The notes under the pieces were generated by a model. It had not been told where the DNA came from. It saw only the letters and a program-made list of their open reading frames with translations, and did not search any database. Position numbers and translations under genes: made by a program. From assembly GCF_006538325.1 (NCBI RefSeq), contig NZ_BJKK01000025.1, positions 1 to 50,240 on the forward strand: a DNA stretch of 50,240 nucleotides, written 5' to 3'. The number at the start of each line of letters is the position of its first letter. Positions within the stretch are counted from its first letter, which is position 1. Origin of the DNA: Alteromonas sp. KUL42 (GTDB taxonomy: Bacteria; Pseudomonadota; Gammaproteobacteria; Enterobacterales; Alteromonadaceae). Shown in pieces: positions 8,029 through 18,045 of the stretch.

Positions 8029-10290
8029 ATGCTTTCCGAAGGAAACGATATTAGAACCGCACAGCAAGATGCGGACGAGGACATCATTGATTTAACCCAT
8101 TACTTTAGAGTTATTAATCAAAGTAAGTGGCGTATATTTAGTCTCTCAATTGTTATTACATTTCTTGTAGCCCTCATTGTTTTATCAATGACACCTATCT
8201 TCAAAGCAACATCGTCACTTTTAATTGAGTCAGAAGAAACCAACATTGTTTCAATTGAGCAAGTATACGGTTTGGATTCATCCAAAAAAGAATACTTTGA
8301 AACTCAGTACGAAATTTTAAAATCGAGACATATCGCCGAAAAGGTCGTAGATAAGCTGGATTTGGGTAATAATCCTATTTTTGTGGAGATGCTAAACGAA
8401 GGAGAAGCCTCTCTTATAAATGACATCAAAGCCTCAATAAAAGGCGTGCTGACTTTTCTTCCGCAAAAGGATGCTGAGCCGTTAAGTGAACAAGAAAAAG
8501 CAGAGTTACGCAAAGAGAAATTGATTTCTTTGTTTTCTGAAGAGTTGTCTATAACGCCTGTTGCGAATACCCAAGTGGTTAAAATTTCGTACATGAGTGA
8601 GTCTCCGAAACTTGCTGCACTTATCGCTAACACAGTGGCTGAAGTTTACATAGACAACTATCTTGAAGCTAAGTTTGATATGACAAGCAAAGCAACAACC
8701 TGGTTAAATGACAGTTTAGAAGGGTTGCGTACAAAGCTTGAAGCGTCGGAAAGAAAGCTTGCAGAGTTTTACGAACGCGAACAGTTGGTCGATCTAGACG
8801 GCGTTGTAGGTTTAGCGTCAGAAGAGCTTTCAGGTTTAAGCGAACAATTACTGCAAGCAGAAAATCGTTTAAAGCAAAGTGAAATTATTTACGAACAAGT
8901 TCAAAATTTTAATGGCGACCCTACAGAGCTTGCAGCCATGCCAGCTGTACAAAACCATCCTTCTATTCAAAATGTTAAAGAGGCCGAACTAAAAGCTGAA
9001 AGCAATGTGTCTGAATTAAGCAAAGTGTATGGCCCGAAGCACCAAAAAATGATTTCTGCTCAAGCTGAGTTGGCTTCTGTTAAGCAAACACTCCAAAATC
9101 AAGTTGCGGCACTTATCTCTGGGATCACCAGTGAATATCGTCAAGCTCAATCTCAGGTAAACCGACTAAGGTTGGCTGTTAGCAGTGCTAAAGAAGAGTT
9201 TAGGAAGCTGACTACCTTAGAATCTAAACGCAAAGTGTTACAACGGGAAGTGGACACTAACCAGCAACTTTACGATTCATTTTTCACACGACTTCAAGAA
9301 ACCAGCGAAGTGGAAGGGTTTGAAACGGCTAATGCTCGGGTGCTAGACAAGGCAACCATGCCAACAGAGCCTGCCAAGCCTAAGAAAAGCATTATATTGG
9401 TAGCAACACTTATTCTAACGTTAGGTTTTGGTGTTTTCATTGCGTTAGTGCTAGACTTTTTAAACAGCGGTGTACGCTCAGTAGACGATGTAGAGCGCAA
9501 GTTGGGCCAGCGTATGATGGGGCTGATCCCTTGGCAGCCGCACAAGAAAAAAGAAGACCTGCCTTTACGCGAGTTCTTTGATAAGTCGAACCACACATTC
9601 AGTGAAGCTATCAGAACCCTTCGAACAAGCATACAGCTGCTTGACTTGTCTGGCGACAAAAAAGTTGTGATGGTGACCTCTAGTGTACCTAAAGAGGGTA
9701 AAACAACCGTTTCTATTAATTTGGGTTTTGCCATGGGGCAGCTTGGAAAAACACTACTTATAGATGCTGACTTAAGAAAACCCTCGGTGGCAAAGCGCTT
9801 TGGTCTGCCAGGTTTCCAACCTGGGTTGTCTAACCTTATAGCGGGAACACATACGCTGGACGAATGTTTGTGTAACGACGTTGCATCGGGCATAGACGTT
9901 ATTACAGCGGGCTCAAGCTCTCCTAATGCGCAAGAGTTATTGATGAGTAACAATTTTAAAGAAGTCATTGACGCATTAAGAAATGATTATGAGCACATTA
10001 TTATTGATACAGCACCAACTCAAGCGGTAAGTGATGCTATTATTGTAAGTGAGCAAGCCGATACTTTACTTTATGTTGTTAAAGCTGATGCAACTAACGA
10101 AAAGCTTGTTTCCAGTGGCCTGGAGCGCTTTATGCGAGTGGGTAAACGCATTGACGGCGTTATTTTAAACCAAGTGGATATTAAGAAGGCAAGCAGTAAT
10201 TATGCTTATACCGGTTATTATGACCAATATGGTTACGGAGCAGATACCGACACCAGTACAGCTTCTGGCGCAAAAAGTAATCAAGCATAA
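8029..10290 (+). CDS. Wzc/VpsO-type chain-length regulator and bacterial tyrosine autokinase
   Basis: A polysaccharide copolymerase fused to a BY-kinase. A Wzz domain with a membrane segment at ~36-56 is followed by a long periplasmic coiled-coil region (~220-420), a second membrane segment at ~455-475, and a cytoplasmic kinase domain with Walker A VTSSVPKEGKTTVS (~residue 551), Walker A' LLIDADLRKPS and Walker B HIIIDTAP. The C-terminus holds the tyrosine cluster NYAYTGYYDQYGYG, the usual autophosphorylation tail. It would control EPS chain length by cycling between phosphorylated and unphosphorylated forms and couple polymerisation to export. The CpsB-type phosphatase follows 21 bp later, making a complete phosphorylation cycle. 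Confidence 0.95.
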   Translation: MLSEGNDIRTAQQDADEDIIDLTHYFRVINQSKWRIFSLSIVITFLVALIVLSMTPIFKATSSLLIESEETNIVSIEQVYGLDSSKKEYFETQYEILKSRHIAEKVVDKLDLGNNPIFVEMLNEGEASLINDIKASIKGVLTFLPQKDAEPLSEQEKAELRKEKLISLFSEELSITPVANTQVVKISYMSESPKLAALIANTVAEVYIDNYLEAKFDMTSKATTWLNDSLEGLRTKLEASERKLAEFYEREQLVDLDGVVGLASEELSGLSEQLLQAENRLKQSEIIYEQVQNFNGDPTELAAMPAVQNHPSIQNVKEAELKAESNVSELSKVYGPKHQKMISAQAELASVKQTLQNQVAALISGITSEYRQAQSQVNRLRLAVSSAKEEFRKLTTLESKRKVLQREVDTNQQLYDSFFTRLQETSEVEGFETANARVLDKATMPTEPAKPKKSIILVATLILTLGFGVFIALVLDFLNSGVRSVDDVERKLGQRMMGLIPWQPHKKKEDLPLREFFDKSNHTFSEAIRTLRTSIQLLDLSGDKKVVMVTSSVPKEGKTTVSINLGFAMGQLGKTLLIDADLRKPSVAKRFGLPGFQPGLSNLIAGTHTLDECLCNDVASGIDVITAGSSSPNAQELLMSNNFKEVIDALRNDYEHIIIDTAPTQAVSDAIIVSEQADTLLYVVKADATNEKLVSSGLERFMRVGKRIDGVILNQVDIKKASSNYAYTGYYDQYGYGADTDTSTASGAKSNQA

Positions 10291-10311
10291 AACCCAATCG
10301 AGACAGCATAC

Positions 10312-11040
10312 GTGATTGATCTACACTGCCATTTGCTGCCAGGCATTGATGATGGTGCCAAAAATATTTCTGATGCCATGGCATTGGCAAAATATGCTTA
10401 CGAATCTGGTATCACTCATGTTGTATGCACCCCCCATATTCACGAAGGGTACTTCGATAACGATATTGAGATAATCGAAAGTACCCACGAGATTTTTAAG
10501 TCTGCACTAAGGCGAGAGGGCATAGCTCTCAAAAGCCATTTTGCTGCAGAAGTGCGAATTAGCCCAACCATAGTGAAAATGGCAAAGAACAACAGATTGC
10601 CTTTTCTGGGTTATTTTGAAAAGCGCCCTGTGCTACTGCTTGAGCTTCCACATAGCCATATACCACCAGGTACTGAACAGCTAGTCAATTGGTTGAAAGG
10701 CGAGGGGATTGTACCGATGATTGCCCACCCAGAGCGCAACAGAGATATTCTTTCTAATTACAACAAAGCAAGTTGGCTGCGCGGTAAAGGTTTGTTGTTT
10801 CAATTAACGGCAGGTGCTATTACCGGTACGTTTGGCGACAAAGTTAAGCAGTGTGCACTGAAAATGTTAGATGACGGCTTTGCAGACGTAATTGCTACCG
10901 ATACGCATAATTTACACAAACGTCCCCCTGAATTAGCAGGCGCGTTCAAATTTGTGCAAGACAGCTTTGGAAAGTCCAGTGCTGAAGATTTGTGTATCAA
11001 CAACCCTATGGAAATTGCTGGGTGTTGGTTTAATGACTAG
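10312..11040 (+). CDS. CpsB/CapC-type (PHP family) tyrosine-protein phosphatase
   Basis: A manganese-dependent PHP-fold phosphatase that would dephosphorylate the tyrosine tail of the preceding kinase. Metal-binding motifs are DLHCHLLPGIDDG at the N-terminus, CTPHIHEG, MIAHPERN and IATDTHN. The start is GTG at 10312, right at the first motif, so no upstream extension is needed. Its 242 aa match the CpsB/CapC/YwqE family. The gene sits between the kinase and the vpsP-like gene and its last codons overlap the start of the latter by 8 bp. The Vibrio vps-II cluster as I know it lacks this gene between vpsO and vpsP, so the cluster is vps-like rather than identical. Confidence 0.93.
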   Translation: MIDLHCHLLPGIDDGAKNISDAMALAKYAYESGITHVVCTPHIHEGYFDNDIEIIESTHEIFKSALRREGIALKSHFAAEVRISPTIVKMAKNNRLPFLGYFEKRPVLLLELPHSHIPPGTEQLVNWLKGEGIVPMIAHPERNRDILSNYNKASWLRGKGLLFQLTAGAITGTFGDKVKQCALKMLDDGFADVIATDTHNLHKRPPELAGAFKFVQDSFGKSSAEDLCINNPMEIAGCWFND

Positions 11041-11800
11041 CAACTCAATCAAAAGTAACTCAATAAGTACTAGCTCAAGAAGAAAGAATTCAAAATCTAA
11101 AGGCTTAAATAGTAAGGGGCGTAAAAATAAATTGCTTTTGCTAGGTGGCTTTGTTGGTGCTTGCTTGTTGTCTGTTCAACCCATTTCTATGATGCTGGCT
11201 AATTTGCAGTACTACGGCGCTAAAAACTATCTTGATGAATGGCAAATTAGTCCTTCCTTAGTAGATAAAAGCCAAATCGCTAATGCCGAGCAATATGCAG
11301 TACGAGCAATAGACCTACACCCTTCTTTTGCATTGTATACAGACTCACTAAGCGCCGTATTGCAATGGAAGGCACTTGATGAGGAAGATTCCCTAACTAA
11401 AATGGAATTGCTCAATGAAGCAGAAGAATTAAATTTAACTTCGCTTCAACATAGACCAAGTTGGCCTGCTACATGGGCTAACTTAGTATACATAAAGTGG
11501 TTAAAAAACGAATTGGACGACAGTTTTCAAAATTATCTTTCTAAAGCTTCTTTTTTTGGCCCCAACTCACCCGAAGTGCACTCGGTAATAGCAACTATCG
11601 GGTTGTCGTTACCAGAGCGAAACGTGCGGTTGTTCTTAGTGAATAAGGAACTTGTTAAGAAACATATGCTGCTAGGTTTGGAACATCCCAAAGCTAAAAA
11701 AGCAGTTATAGATGGCGTATTAAACGCTAACAAGCAAACGTTAGTATGCTCTTGGCTTAAGGAAGAAAGCACTCCCTCCCCACGAAAACTAAAATGTTAG
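11033..11800 (+). CDS. VpsP-like polysaccharide biosynthesis membrane protein
   Basis: A 255-aa protein with a Ser/Lys/Asn-rich cytoplasmic N-terminus (first ~33 residues), one membrane segment (about 34-58) and a periplasmic helical region with TPR-like spacing (ALYTDSLSAVLQWKAL; LLNEAEELNLTSLQHRP). Its size, topology and position after the tyrosine kinase fit VpsP of Vibrio, whose exact role is not known. I start it at the ATG at 11033 inside the end of the phosphatase gene. A longer frame opens at 10952, but that would overlap the phosphatase by nearly 90 bp and put hydrophobic residues before the basic tail. The stop codon lies in an AT-only inverted repeat (AAAACTAA/TTAGTTTT). Confidence 0.7.
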   Translation: MTSNSIKSNSISTSSRRKNSKSKGLNSKGRKNKLLLLGGFVGACLLSVQPISMMLANLQYYGAKNYLDEWQISPSLVDKSQIANAEQYAVRAIDLHPSFALYTDSLSAVLQWKALDEEDSLTKMELLNEAEELNLTSLQHRPSWPATWANLVYIKWLKNELDDSFQNYLSKASFFGPNSPEVHSVIATIGLSLPERNVRLFLVNKELVKKHMLLGLEHPKAKKAVIDGVLNANKQTLVCSWLKEESTPSPRKLKC

Positions 11801-11844
11801 TTTTCAATCTCATCAAACGTAACCGCTATCTTTAGCTTTGATGC

Positions 11845-11883
11845 ATTAAAAGAAACAGCCTCCCAGAATGTGGAAGGCTGAAA
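11845..11883 (-). terminator. Terminator of the M12B/M72-like protease gene
   Basis: The arms CAGCCT and AGGCTG, extended by CC/GG with a one-base bulge, form a hairpin. On the minus strand it is followed by TTTCTTTTAATG. It lies just after the protease stop at 11895. Confidence 0.55.
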
Positions 11884-11894
11884 TTTCATGGTTA

Positions 11895-14800
11895 TCAAAA
11901 GCTTACAATCTCTACTTCTTCTGCCTTGGGCGGAATCATTTCTCCGTTCAAGAATTCATCGTTGTAGCTAATTGTTTTGTTAGTTAAGTCACTACCTTGG
12001 CTGAGAAGTGAGAGCTTTTCTATCTTTGTCATTATAGGCGAGGCTGTAAAAATATCCGTAGCATTACTACCAAATCCTCTTCGCTGTATATGATTGTTTT
12101 TACTACTTAATATATAAATACCACTTTGGCTGTCACGCCTTACAGCGATATCTGCTTTACCATCTCCGTCATAGTCTTCCACCACTGGGATGTCTGTAGC
12201 TTGCGCACCAAAAAAAGTACGGTAAATTTTGCTAGTAGATGAATATTTAATAAAGAAACTACCGATACTAGGGCGCCTAATGGCTATATCGTCAATACCA
12301 TCCCCATCAAAATCTCCATGCACAGGAATGTCTTCCTCTTGGGATCCAAAGTAAATTGAGCCGAAGCTACCTCCTTCATTACTCGCATGTGAAAAACCAC
12401 CTGAATAATAAATGGACCACATTCCAGTTTTAGGGTTTCTATATCCGATATCGTCAATACCATCGCCGTCAAAGTCGGATACTGTGGGTATGAAACCACT
12501 TCTAAAACGCGTAGGTTTTCTGAAAATTGTGTTAGTACCCGTGAATTTGATAATCCAATGACCCGTTGTTGGTCTTGCGACGGCAATATCGGTAAGCCCA
12601 TCACCGTTATAATCTGCTGGTACAGGAATGTCACCACTTCGATCGCCAAAGTAGATTTGTTCATCAATTTCTGATTTGGAAGTTGAGATAGACCAAATGT
12701 GACTGTCTGGAGAAAAGAGTAATAAATCAGGCTCAGCGTTACCGTCTAGAAAAGCCATAAAAGGAATAACATGCTCACCATTAGACTTCATGATATGACG
12801 ATCTATGTCTTCACTTAAAAATTCTGAAGTAACAAAGCTGTTGTTAGTGTGTCTGTAAAATACTAAGTCAGATTGACCGTTGTGATTAATGTCGTGTACT
12901 GAACGCTTTTTAAGGTTATTTTGTTTGCCGAGTACAAGAGTAATTGATGCTGAATCGTTATAAACGTGATATTGATTTTTCTCACTTTTCAGTCTTAATG
13001 AAACGAAATAAAGCTCGTCATTCCAGTTGTTTTTTTCTTCAATTCCATTTACGGATATCACTATCTCTTTCTTTTTTTCACCTGCTGCAAATTCAACGAA
13101 CTGGGGCGGATTGGATATATATTGTAGTGAACCAGGTGAAAGTTCGTCCCAATTCAGTTCTACATTAACACTGGTATTAGTTATATTGTCACGACGAAGT
13201 GTAACAATAAAATTGTCGTTGGAAACAAAGTACCTATAGTCGTCATTAAAATAAACTGCAGGTAGTTCGAACCATTTGACTAAATTGAAATCTTGCAATT
13301 GCTTTGCAATAGTTACTGTAGTTGTCGCGGTATAGCTAAATGGTGAAATTCCTTCAATATGCACTTTGTAGGTCTTGTCATCTTTGGGTTGGTCGTATAC
13401 TGAATAGTTCTGTACTTCTATTATTTTAAACCGCTCGCCAGCTTGAAAGGTTAGCGAGGTTTGAACGGGAGTATAATCTGTGTACTGCTTGGCACTGCCA
13501 TCTTCAGTAGTGATGGCAACGCTGATTGAGCTGCTGGCATTTCCTTTTCGTACTAACCCAATTTTCGTTTTTTCGCCTTCGTATACAGGGGAAATCTCAC
13601 CGATAACTTCCAGTGCTTTATAGTCAGATGTGTTATTAGACGTTGGGTCGGTACCTTCGTCTAGCTCTTTCCTATTTGTTCGACCATCACCATCGAAATC
13701 TCTGTTTTCGTCTTCTTCATTACATCCGTAATCGACATAAAGTTGAAAATTTCGCCAAGATCGAAAGGCACCGTTCTTTAGATAGTCTACTTGCCAACAA
13801 TAAGGCTTATTGTCGAGGTAATCCGATTGATAATAGAAAACCACTTCGTTTAAGAAAGGCAATAAAAATAAGCCGGAAATGTCTTTTATATCTGGAGACC
13901 TCTCGATCCTAAATGATGTTAGTCTAGGCATAGTTGAAACGAAGTTTATATTGTCTTGTTTAATACCAGAAATCGTCAACTTTTCTAACGAAGGTAGTGA
14001 AGGCCAATTATCATTGTTGATATTCTCGGCTTCTTCAATAGTAAGTGTTGTCAGTGAACTTAAGTTGGTTAACACATCTAGTGATGCCGTCCCGACATTT
14101 CCTAAATGGAGTTCGAGTAAGTTAGGTAGATTGCGAACAAACTCTAAGTTATTCATTTCTGAAGCACTTAAGTTTAAAGTCATTAAATTGGGTAGCGACG
14201 GAACTGAAGGGTTTATAATTTGGTTGTTTGCAACATTGAGAACCTCAAGAGCCGCCCAATCTCCAAAAGCCAAAGAAGTAAGCTTGTTACCTCTCAGGTT
14301 TATATTTCTTAGTTTTGTGAGTGCTCTTATCCCCTGCATATCACTAATTTCATTGTTTTGTGCGCTTAGGTATTCAAGTGCTGAAAGTCTCGATAGCGCA
14401 TCCAAGTTAGTTATGCCAGTTGTGTCTAGCCTTAACGTAGTGAGTAGTGGAAAGTTAAACCCTTCGGTAGGTAGTGTAAGGCTAGAGTTACCACTCAAAT
14501 CTAACTCTTTTAATGCTGATAAATTCAGTAAACCGTCTATCTCATTAATATTGCTGTCAACTAAGTATAGATTGGTTAAATTGGGGTGGTTAGAAAACGT
14601 CGGGGCTTCAGTTAAAGCAGATTTTCTTAGGCTTAAGGTGTAGAGTTGGGGTAGGGCGTTGACAATTGACTGTGCATCTTCATCCGTTAAGCCGACATTA
14701 CCCAAAAATAACAAAGATAATCCGGTTAAGTTTGCTAAATCAGTAAAGCCTTTTTCAACAATAATATTGTTCTGAGTACTGTTATCAAGCCAAAGAGTGT

Positions 14801-16382
14801 GCAAAGTTCTAATGTAGCTCAACTCGGTTATATCAGAAACATCGGCTTGATAAATTTCTAATTTTCTAAGTCCACTAAATTCGCTTAAACCAGTTAAGCG
14901 ACTAACACCTGGTGTACTACAAACTAATTCTTTTAATTCTGCGGCAAATTTTATCTCTCCCATCGTACTGATTTTGGCCTGTAAGCATTGTTTTAGTTTG
15001 GGATCTTCAATAAGGCTAAGTGCTTCAGTAACCAGTAATGGTTGCTCGTTCAACGCTCCAGTTCTGGTTGCTATATTCACAACTCTATTGACAGCTTCTA
15101 CGGCATGACTTCCAAAATCGTTGTCGCTTTCAGTTACACCACAAGGGATGTCACCACATTTTAAATGTGGGCTTGAAAAATAGGGTATAAGCGTTGTTTC
15201 TGTTGTGTCATAAGCCATAATAGTATTAAAGCCATCACTGCTAGGTAGCGGAACCCGATATCCAACCCCAAAATCGAAGTTTGAACCAAAGTCACCCGCA
15301 TCTCTAGAATGACCAAGGCCCAGGTTATGACCAATTTCGTGAGCAAAAACATGTGCATTCGACTTAGAACCAACAACACTGTAGTGCCCGTCGTTAATAT
15401 TGTTTGGTGTAAAATGTGAATAATTAGTTGCAACACCACCAACCGCAAAAGCAAATGGCTGAGAAGAGGCGAAAATAGCTGTTACTGCATCAACACCTAG
15501 TCTATCGCGTTCTTGGGCTATACCAGTAAAAGGCGGTGCTTGATAGATTAAATCATTTATGAGCGCATCCATGTTGTCATAGTTTGCAGTTACTTCCATT
15601 GTTGCTGCTGCATTGACTTGAACATTAATACCTGACGTTAAGAACACTTCGTTTGTATAAGCTATTCGATGATCAATAAAGCCGAAAGGATCGTTGTTCA
15701 TGTCTTCAAGAGCATTGCTGGTATACAGAACAAGAAGGTCGAACGTAGGTATATTTTGAATAGACTCTAGCGGAGTAGATCGCGAAGCTCTTTGGGGGAA
15801 TTTAGCCAGCGTACTTTTTTTATCTATGCTTGAGTTTTGGTGACTTTCAGAGACGCTAGTTTTTCTAGTATCAAAACTTACAATATCTGTCGGTAATTCA
15901 CTAGAGCTTGAGCGATTAGATAGCGCTAAAGGAGCATCTTTTTGTATTGCTACGCTGTTCCAATCACCAACGGCACTGTATTGCGCGTTGGGGAATGAGA
16001 GTGTCATGAATACACTGTTTTCGGAAATTGTAATCGCTGACAGTAGAGGAACACCTTTCCATAAGCTACGCAAAAAAAGAGTTTCAGAATCAAATTGCCC
16101 TGATATTTTCTTGTCTATAGTCGCGAATTGTGCGTAATTTGGTAAGTTTAAGCTTATTGAATCACCTACAAACGCACTTTTTAGTAATGATGCGTTTATA
16201 GGGAGTATGCTTATATTATTTTTATTAGTGGTTTGTGTTTTTGAATTATTATTTCCACTAACGGTATTTGTTGGGGGATATGAATTAAATGATGTTTCGA
16301 AAAGCGTTAATGTTTGTTTTGAATGTGCAGCAAAATGCACGATACACAGAGAGATAGCTAAAAGTAACAACCTCATAATCAT
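11895..16382 (-). CDS. Secreted multidomain zinc metalloprotease (reprolysin/M72-like) with LRR, Calx-beta and FG-GAP domains
   Basis: A 1495-aa secreted protein. After a signal peptide and propeptide-like region, the catalytic domain begins near TFDLLVLYTSNALE (~213) and carries the zinc motif HEIGHNLGLGH (~348-358) with the Met-turn TIMAYD downstream, typical of M12B/M72 metzincins. Residues ~490-860 hold SDS22-like leucine-rich repeats. A calcium-binding DFDGDGRTNRKELDEGTDP segment precedes a Calx-beta domain (~960-1060), and the last ~280 residues form about six FG-GAP/VCBS repeats (DFDGDGIDDIAIRRPS). Such domains suggest an extracellular or surface role, either digesting proteins or remodelling matrix. 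It lies inside the EPS locus on the opposite strand to the assembly genes. Its C-terminal propeller resembles that of the astacin-type protease at 34-40 kb. Start ATG at 16382 follows GGAAG; a second ATG two codons on is equally possible. Confidence 0.9.
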   Translation of the reverse strand: MIMRLLLLAISLCIVHFAAHSKQTLTLFETSFNSYPPTNTVSGNNNSKTQTTNKNNISILPINASLLKSAFVGDSISLNLPNYAQFATIDKKISGQFDSETLFLRSLWKGVPLLSAITISENSVFMTLSFPNAQYSAVGDWNSVAIQKDAPLALSNRSSSSELPTDIVSFDTRKTSVSESHQNSSIDKKSTLAKFPQRASRSTPLESIQNIPTFDLLVLYTSNALEDMNNDPFGFIDHRIAYTNEVFLTSGINVQVNAAATMEVTANYDNMDALINDLIYQAPPFTGIAQERDRLGVDAVTAIFASSQPFAFAVGGVATNYSHFTPNNINDGHYSVVGSKSNAHVFAHEIGHNLGLGHSRDAGDFGSNFDFGVGYRVPLPSSDGFNTIMAYDTTETTLIPYFSSPHLKCGDIPCGVTESDNDFGSHAVEAVNRVVNIATRTGALNEQPLLVTEALSLIEDPKLKQCLQAKISTMGEIKFAAELKELVCSTPGVSRLTGLSEFSGLRKLEIYQADVSDITELSYIRTLHTLWLDNSTQNNIIVEKGFTDLANLTGLSLLFLGNVGLTDEDAQSIVNALPQLYTLSLRKSALTEAPTFSNHPNLTNLYLVDSNINEIDGLLNLSALKELDLSGNSSLTLPTEGFNFPLLTTLRLDTTGITNLDALSRLSALEYLSAQNNEISDMQGIRALTKLRNINLRGNKLTSLAFGDWAALEVLNVANNQIINPSVPSLPNLMTLNLSASEMNNLEFVRNLPNLLELHLGNVGTASLDVLTNLSSLTTLTIEEAENINNDNWPSLPSLEKLTISGIKQDNINFVSTMPRLTSFRIERSPDIKDISGLFLLPFLNEVVFYYQSDYLDNKPYCWQVDYLKNGAFRSWRNFQLYVDYGCNEEDENRDFDGDGRTNRKELDEGTDPTSNNTSDYKALEVIGEISPVYEGEKTKIGLVRKGNASSSISVAITTEDGSAKQYTDYTPVQTSLTFQAGERFKIIEVQNYSVYDQPKDDKTYKVHIEGISPFSYTATTTVTIAKQLQDFNLVKWFELPAVYFNDDYRYFVSNDNFIVTLRRDNITNTSVNVELNWDELSPGSLQYISNPPQFVEFAAGEKKKEIVISVNGIEEKNNWNDELYFVSLRLKSEKNQYHVYNDSASITLVLGKQNNLKKRSVHDINHNGQSDLVFYRHTNNSFVTSEFLSEDIDRHIMKSNGEHVIPFMAFLDGNAEPDLLLFSPDSHIWSISTSKSEIDEQIYFGDRSGDIPVPADYNGDGLTDIAVARPTTGHWIIKFTGTNTIFRKPTRFRSGFIPTVSDFDGDGIDDIGYRNPKTGMWSIYYSGGFSHASNEGGSFGSIYFGSQEEDIPVHGDFDGDGIDDIAIRRPSIGSFFIKYSSTSKIYRTFFGAQATDIPVVEDYDGDGKADIAVRRDSQSGIYILSSKNNHIQRRGFGSNATDIFTASPIMTKIEKLSLLSQGSDLTNKTISYNDEFLNGEMIPPKAEEVEIVSF

Positions 16383-16502
16383 ACTTCCATATACTGACTA
16401 AATATATCTCCATCATATATATTTTTGGGCACATTTATTCCAAATAAATGACTCATAACTAGTATAGGCATGTATACAGTTGTATGGATTTGTATACGTT
16501 TG

Positions 16503-17828
16503 CTACCTAAACTTCCTATCAGACACTTTAAACGCTAACGCCAAAATAACAATAAACAGTGCCGCATTAGCGGGGGCTTGAAGTGGAAAGTCTACCGATA
16601 TGTGAACGGACATCCCTATAATTGCTACTAGCGCACCAAAGGCAAAACCTTTTGCGGTAGGCGTTTGTCTGTCTCTCAAAGTTCTAACGCATTTATACGC
16701 TGCTAACAGCGGTAGCAGAAACAAAACAATTGTTGCTGGAATTCCCGCCTCGATGGCAAATTGTAAATAGTCATTGTGGGCATGATCATAAAAAATATCG
16801 ACATCTTCACCGGTGTATTTTGGATAAGCGGTATAGAACGTACCCATGCCGGCGCCTGTTAGTGCAACGTCTTTTAATAGAGGGACAGAATCACGAACGA
16901 CTTCATCTCGTGTTTCCTGTGTAAAGCTGGTTTCTTCTAAGCGCGTTTTTACCTTATCTAAACCAAACCATGCACTTAAAATAAACATGTCAATAATGAA
17001 CATACTAACTATAAGAATGGTTAGCCCTTTTGTACGTTGTTTAATGAGTACTAAGCTTAACAACCCCACGATTGTTACCGCCGCAAAAAAAGCGGAGTTT
17101 CCCATTCGCGAGCGAGACATAACCAGCGCAATAACCATAATGGCTAATGCAATTCGTACAAGTGCTTTACCGTTAAGTAGTGTATTTAAAAAGCTACGTA
17201 ATTTTTGTTTAGAGCTTTTTGAGCTTTGTGTAATTAATAGTGAATAAACCAAGTAGCCCAAACCCATACTCAAACAAAGCAATAAGTAGTTAGCATAATG
17301 GTTTTTATAAACGAATGTGCCCGTTGCCCAGGCTTTTATCGGTAATTGAAATATTAAGCTGTTATCGATATTAAGCAGTACCTCTGAAGCGCCATACATG
17401 GCTTGAAAAACGCCTACAAAAGTAACAACCAACATTACCGTTCGAATACGCTGCATGGTGTTGCAAAGCATTACAGCGCTAATAAAAAAGCACAAGTAAC
17501 TGATGGTTTTATACAGCATGATTTTTGACTGAGCGACATCAATTGAAATAGTGCCAAAATCTGCATTTACCATTTCATAGTAGGAAAATGCAGTAGGGCT
17601 GAAGACGCTTAATAGCGATAAGGGAAGTGGCACAATTTGAATTATGTTCCAAAAGCAAAATATCAACAATAACGCTATCGGTAATATGAATGGGGTGAGT
17701 AATTGCTTAACTCTTCCTATATTTACGTATATTGCAGAAAACAAAACAAAGTAGCTGGCCACTTCCATGATTCCCCAAGCCCATGGTCTATTGCTTCCCA
17801 ATGGAAATGGGAGCCAAGCAATTAACAA
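16503..17828 (-). CDS. O-antigen ligase / Wzy_C-family membrane protein, 5' end frameshifted
   Basis: A polytopic membrane protein (about ten hydrophobic segments) with the Wzy_C signature, including the large periplasmic loop ending DHAHNDYLQFAIEAGIP. It would polymerise or ligate the EPS chain on the periplasmic face. In the main frame the only start is TTG at 17828 with no ribosome binding site. Another frame offers an ATG at 17890 encoding MSYSSSSRVVSNAQIPFF, and joins this frame exactly at a run of seven T (coding strand, 17836-17842). One extra T would give a natural N-terminus leading into LLLIAWLPFPLG. So the gene probably starts at 17890 and is frameshifted or slips at the homopolymer. 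A second polymerase-like gene lies at 24.6 kb; which is polymerase and which is ligase is undecided. Confidence 0.8.
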   Translation of the reverse strand: MLIAWLPFPLGSNRPWAWGIMEVASYFVLFSAIYVNIGRVKQLLTPFILPIALLLIFCFWNIIQIVPLPLSLLSVFSPTAFSYYEMVNADFGTISIDVAQSKIMLYKTISYLCFFISAVMLCNTMQRIRTVMLVVTFVGVFQAMYGASEVLLNIDNSLIFQLPIKAWATGTFVYKNHYANYLLLCLSMGLGYLVYSLLITQSSKSSKQKLRSFLNTLLNGKALVRIALAIMVIALVMSRSRMGNSAFFAAVTIVGLLSLVLIKQRTKGLTILIVSMFIIDMFILSAWFGLDKVKTRLEETSFTQETRDEVVRDSVPLLKDVALTGAGMGTFYTAYPKYTGEDVDIFYDHAHNDYLQFAIEAGIPATIVLFLLPLLAAYKCVRTLRDRQTPTAKGFAFGALVAIIGMSVHISVDFPLQAPANAALFIVILALAFKVSDRKFR

Positions 17829-18000
17829 TAGAAAGAAAAAAACGGGATTTGTGCGTTAGAGACTACTCTTGAACTGGAACTGTAAGACATTAATTTTACT
17901 GCGTTGCACCTTATGGACGTAAGTGTAATAGAAAATAGTATGCGGTACAAAAGTGAGGAAAGCGTTTAATGATATAAGTATTTGAATGAGCGGTAAAACT

Positions 18001-18026
18001 TTAAAGGCCTCGATAGAGGCCTTTGA
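18001..18026 (-). terminator. Terminator of the small secreted TAAG protein gene
   Basis: A perfect 9-bp stem AAAGGCCTC (18003-18011) and GAGGCCTTT (18016-18024) with a GATA loop lies just downstream of the minus-strand stop at 18046. On that strand the stem ends in TTT and runs into AAAGTTTT. Confidence 0.65.
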
Positions 18027-18045
18027 GTATTTAATTTATTGGGTA

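Noticed and set aside
9294..9968. 224-codon minus-strand frame opposite the tyrosine kinase
   Set aside because: It lies wholly within a well-supported kinase gene and its translation shows no domain.
13879..14643. Long open frame on the plus strand opposite the leucine-rich repeats
   Set aside because: It is a shadow of the repeat-rich protease gene on the other strand; no ribosome binding site or domain is seen.
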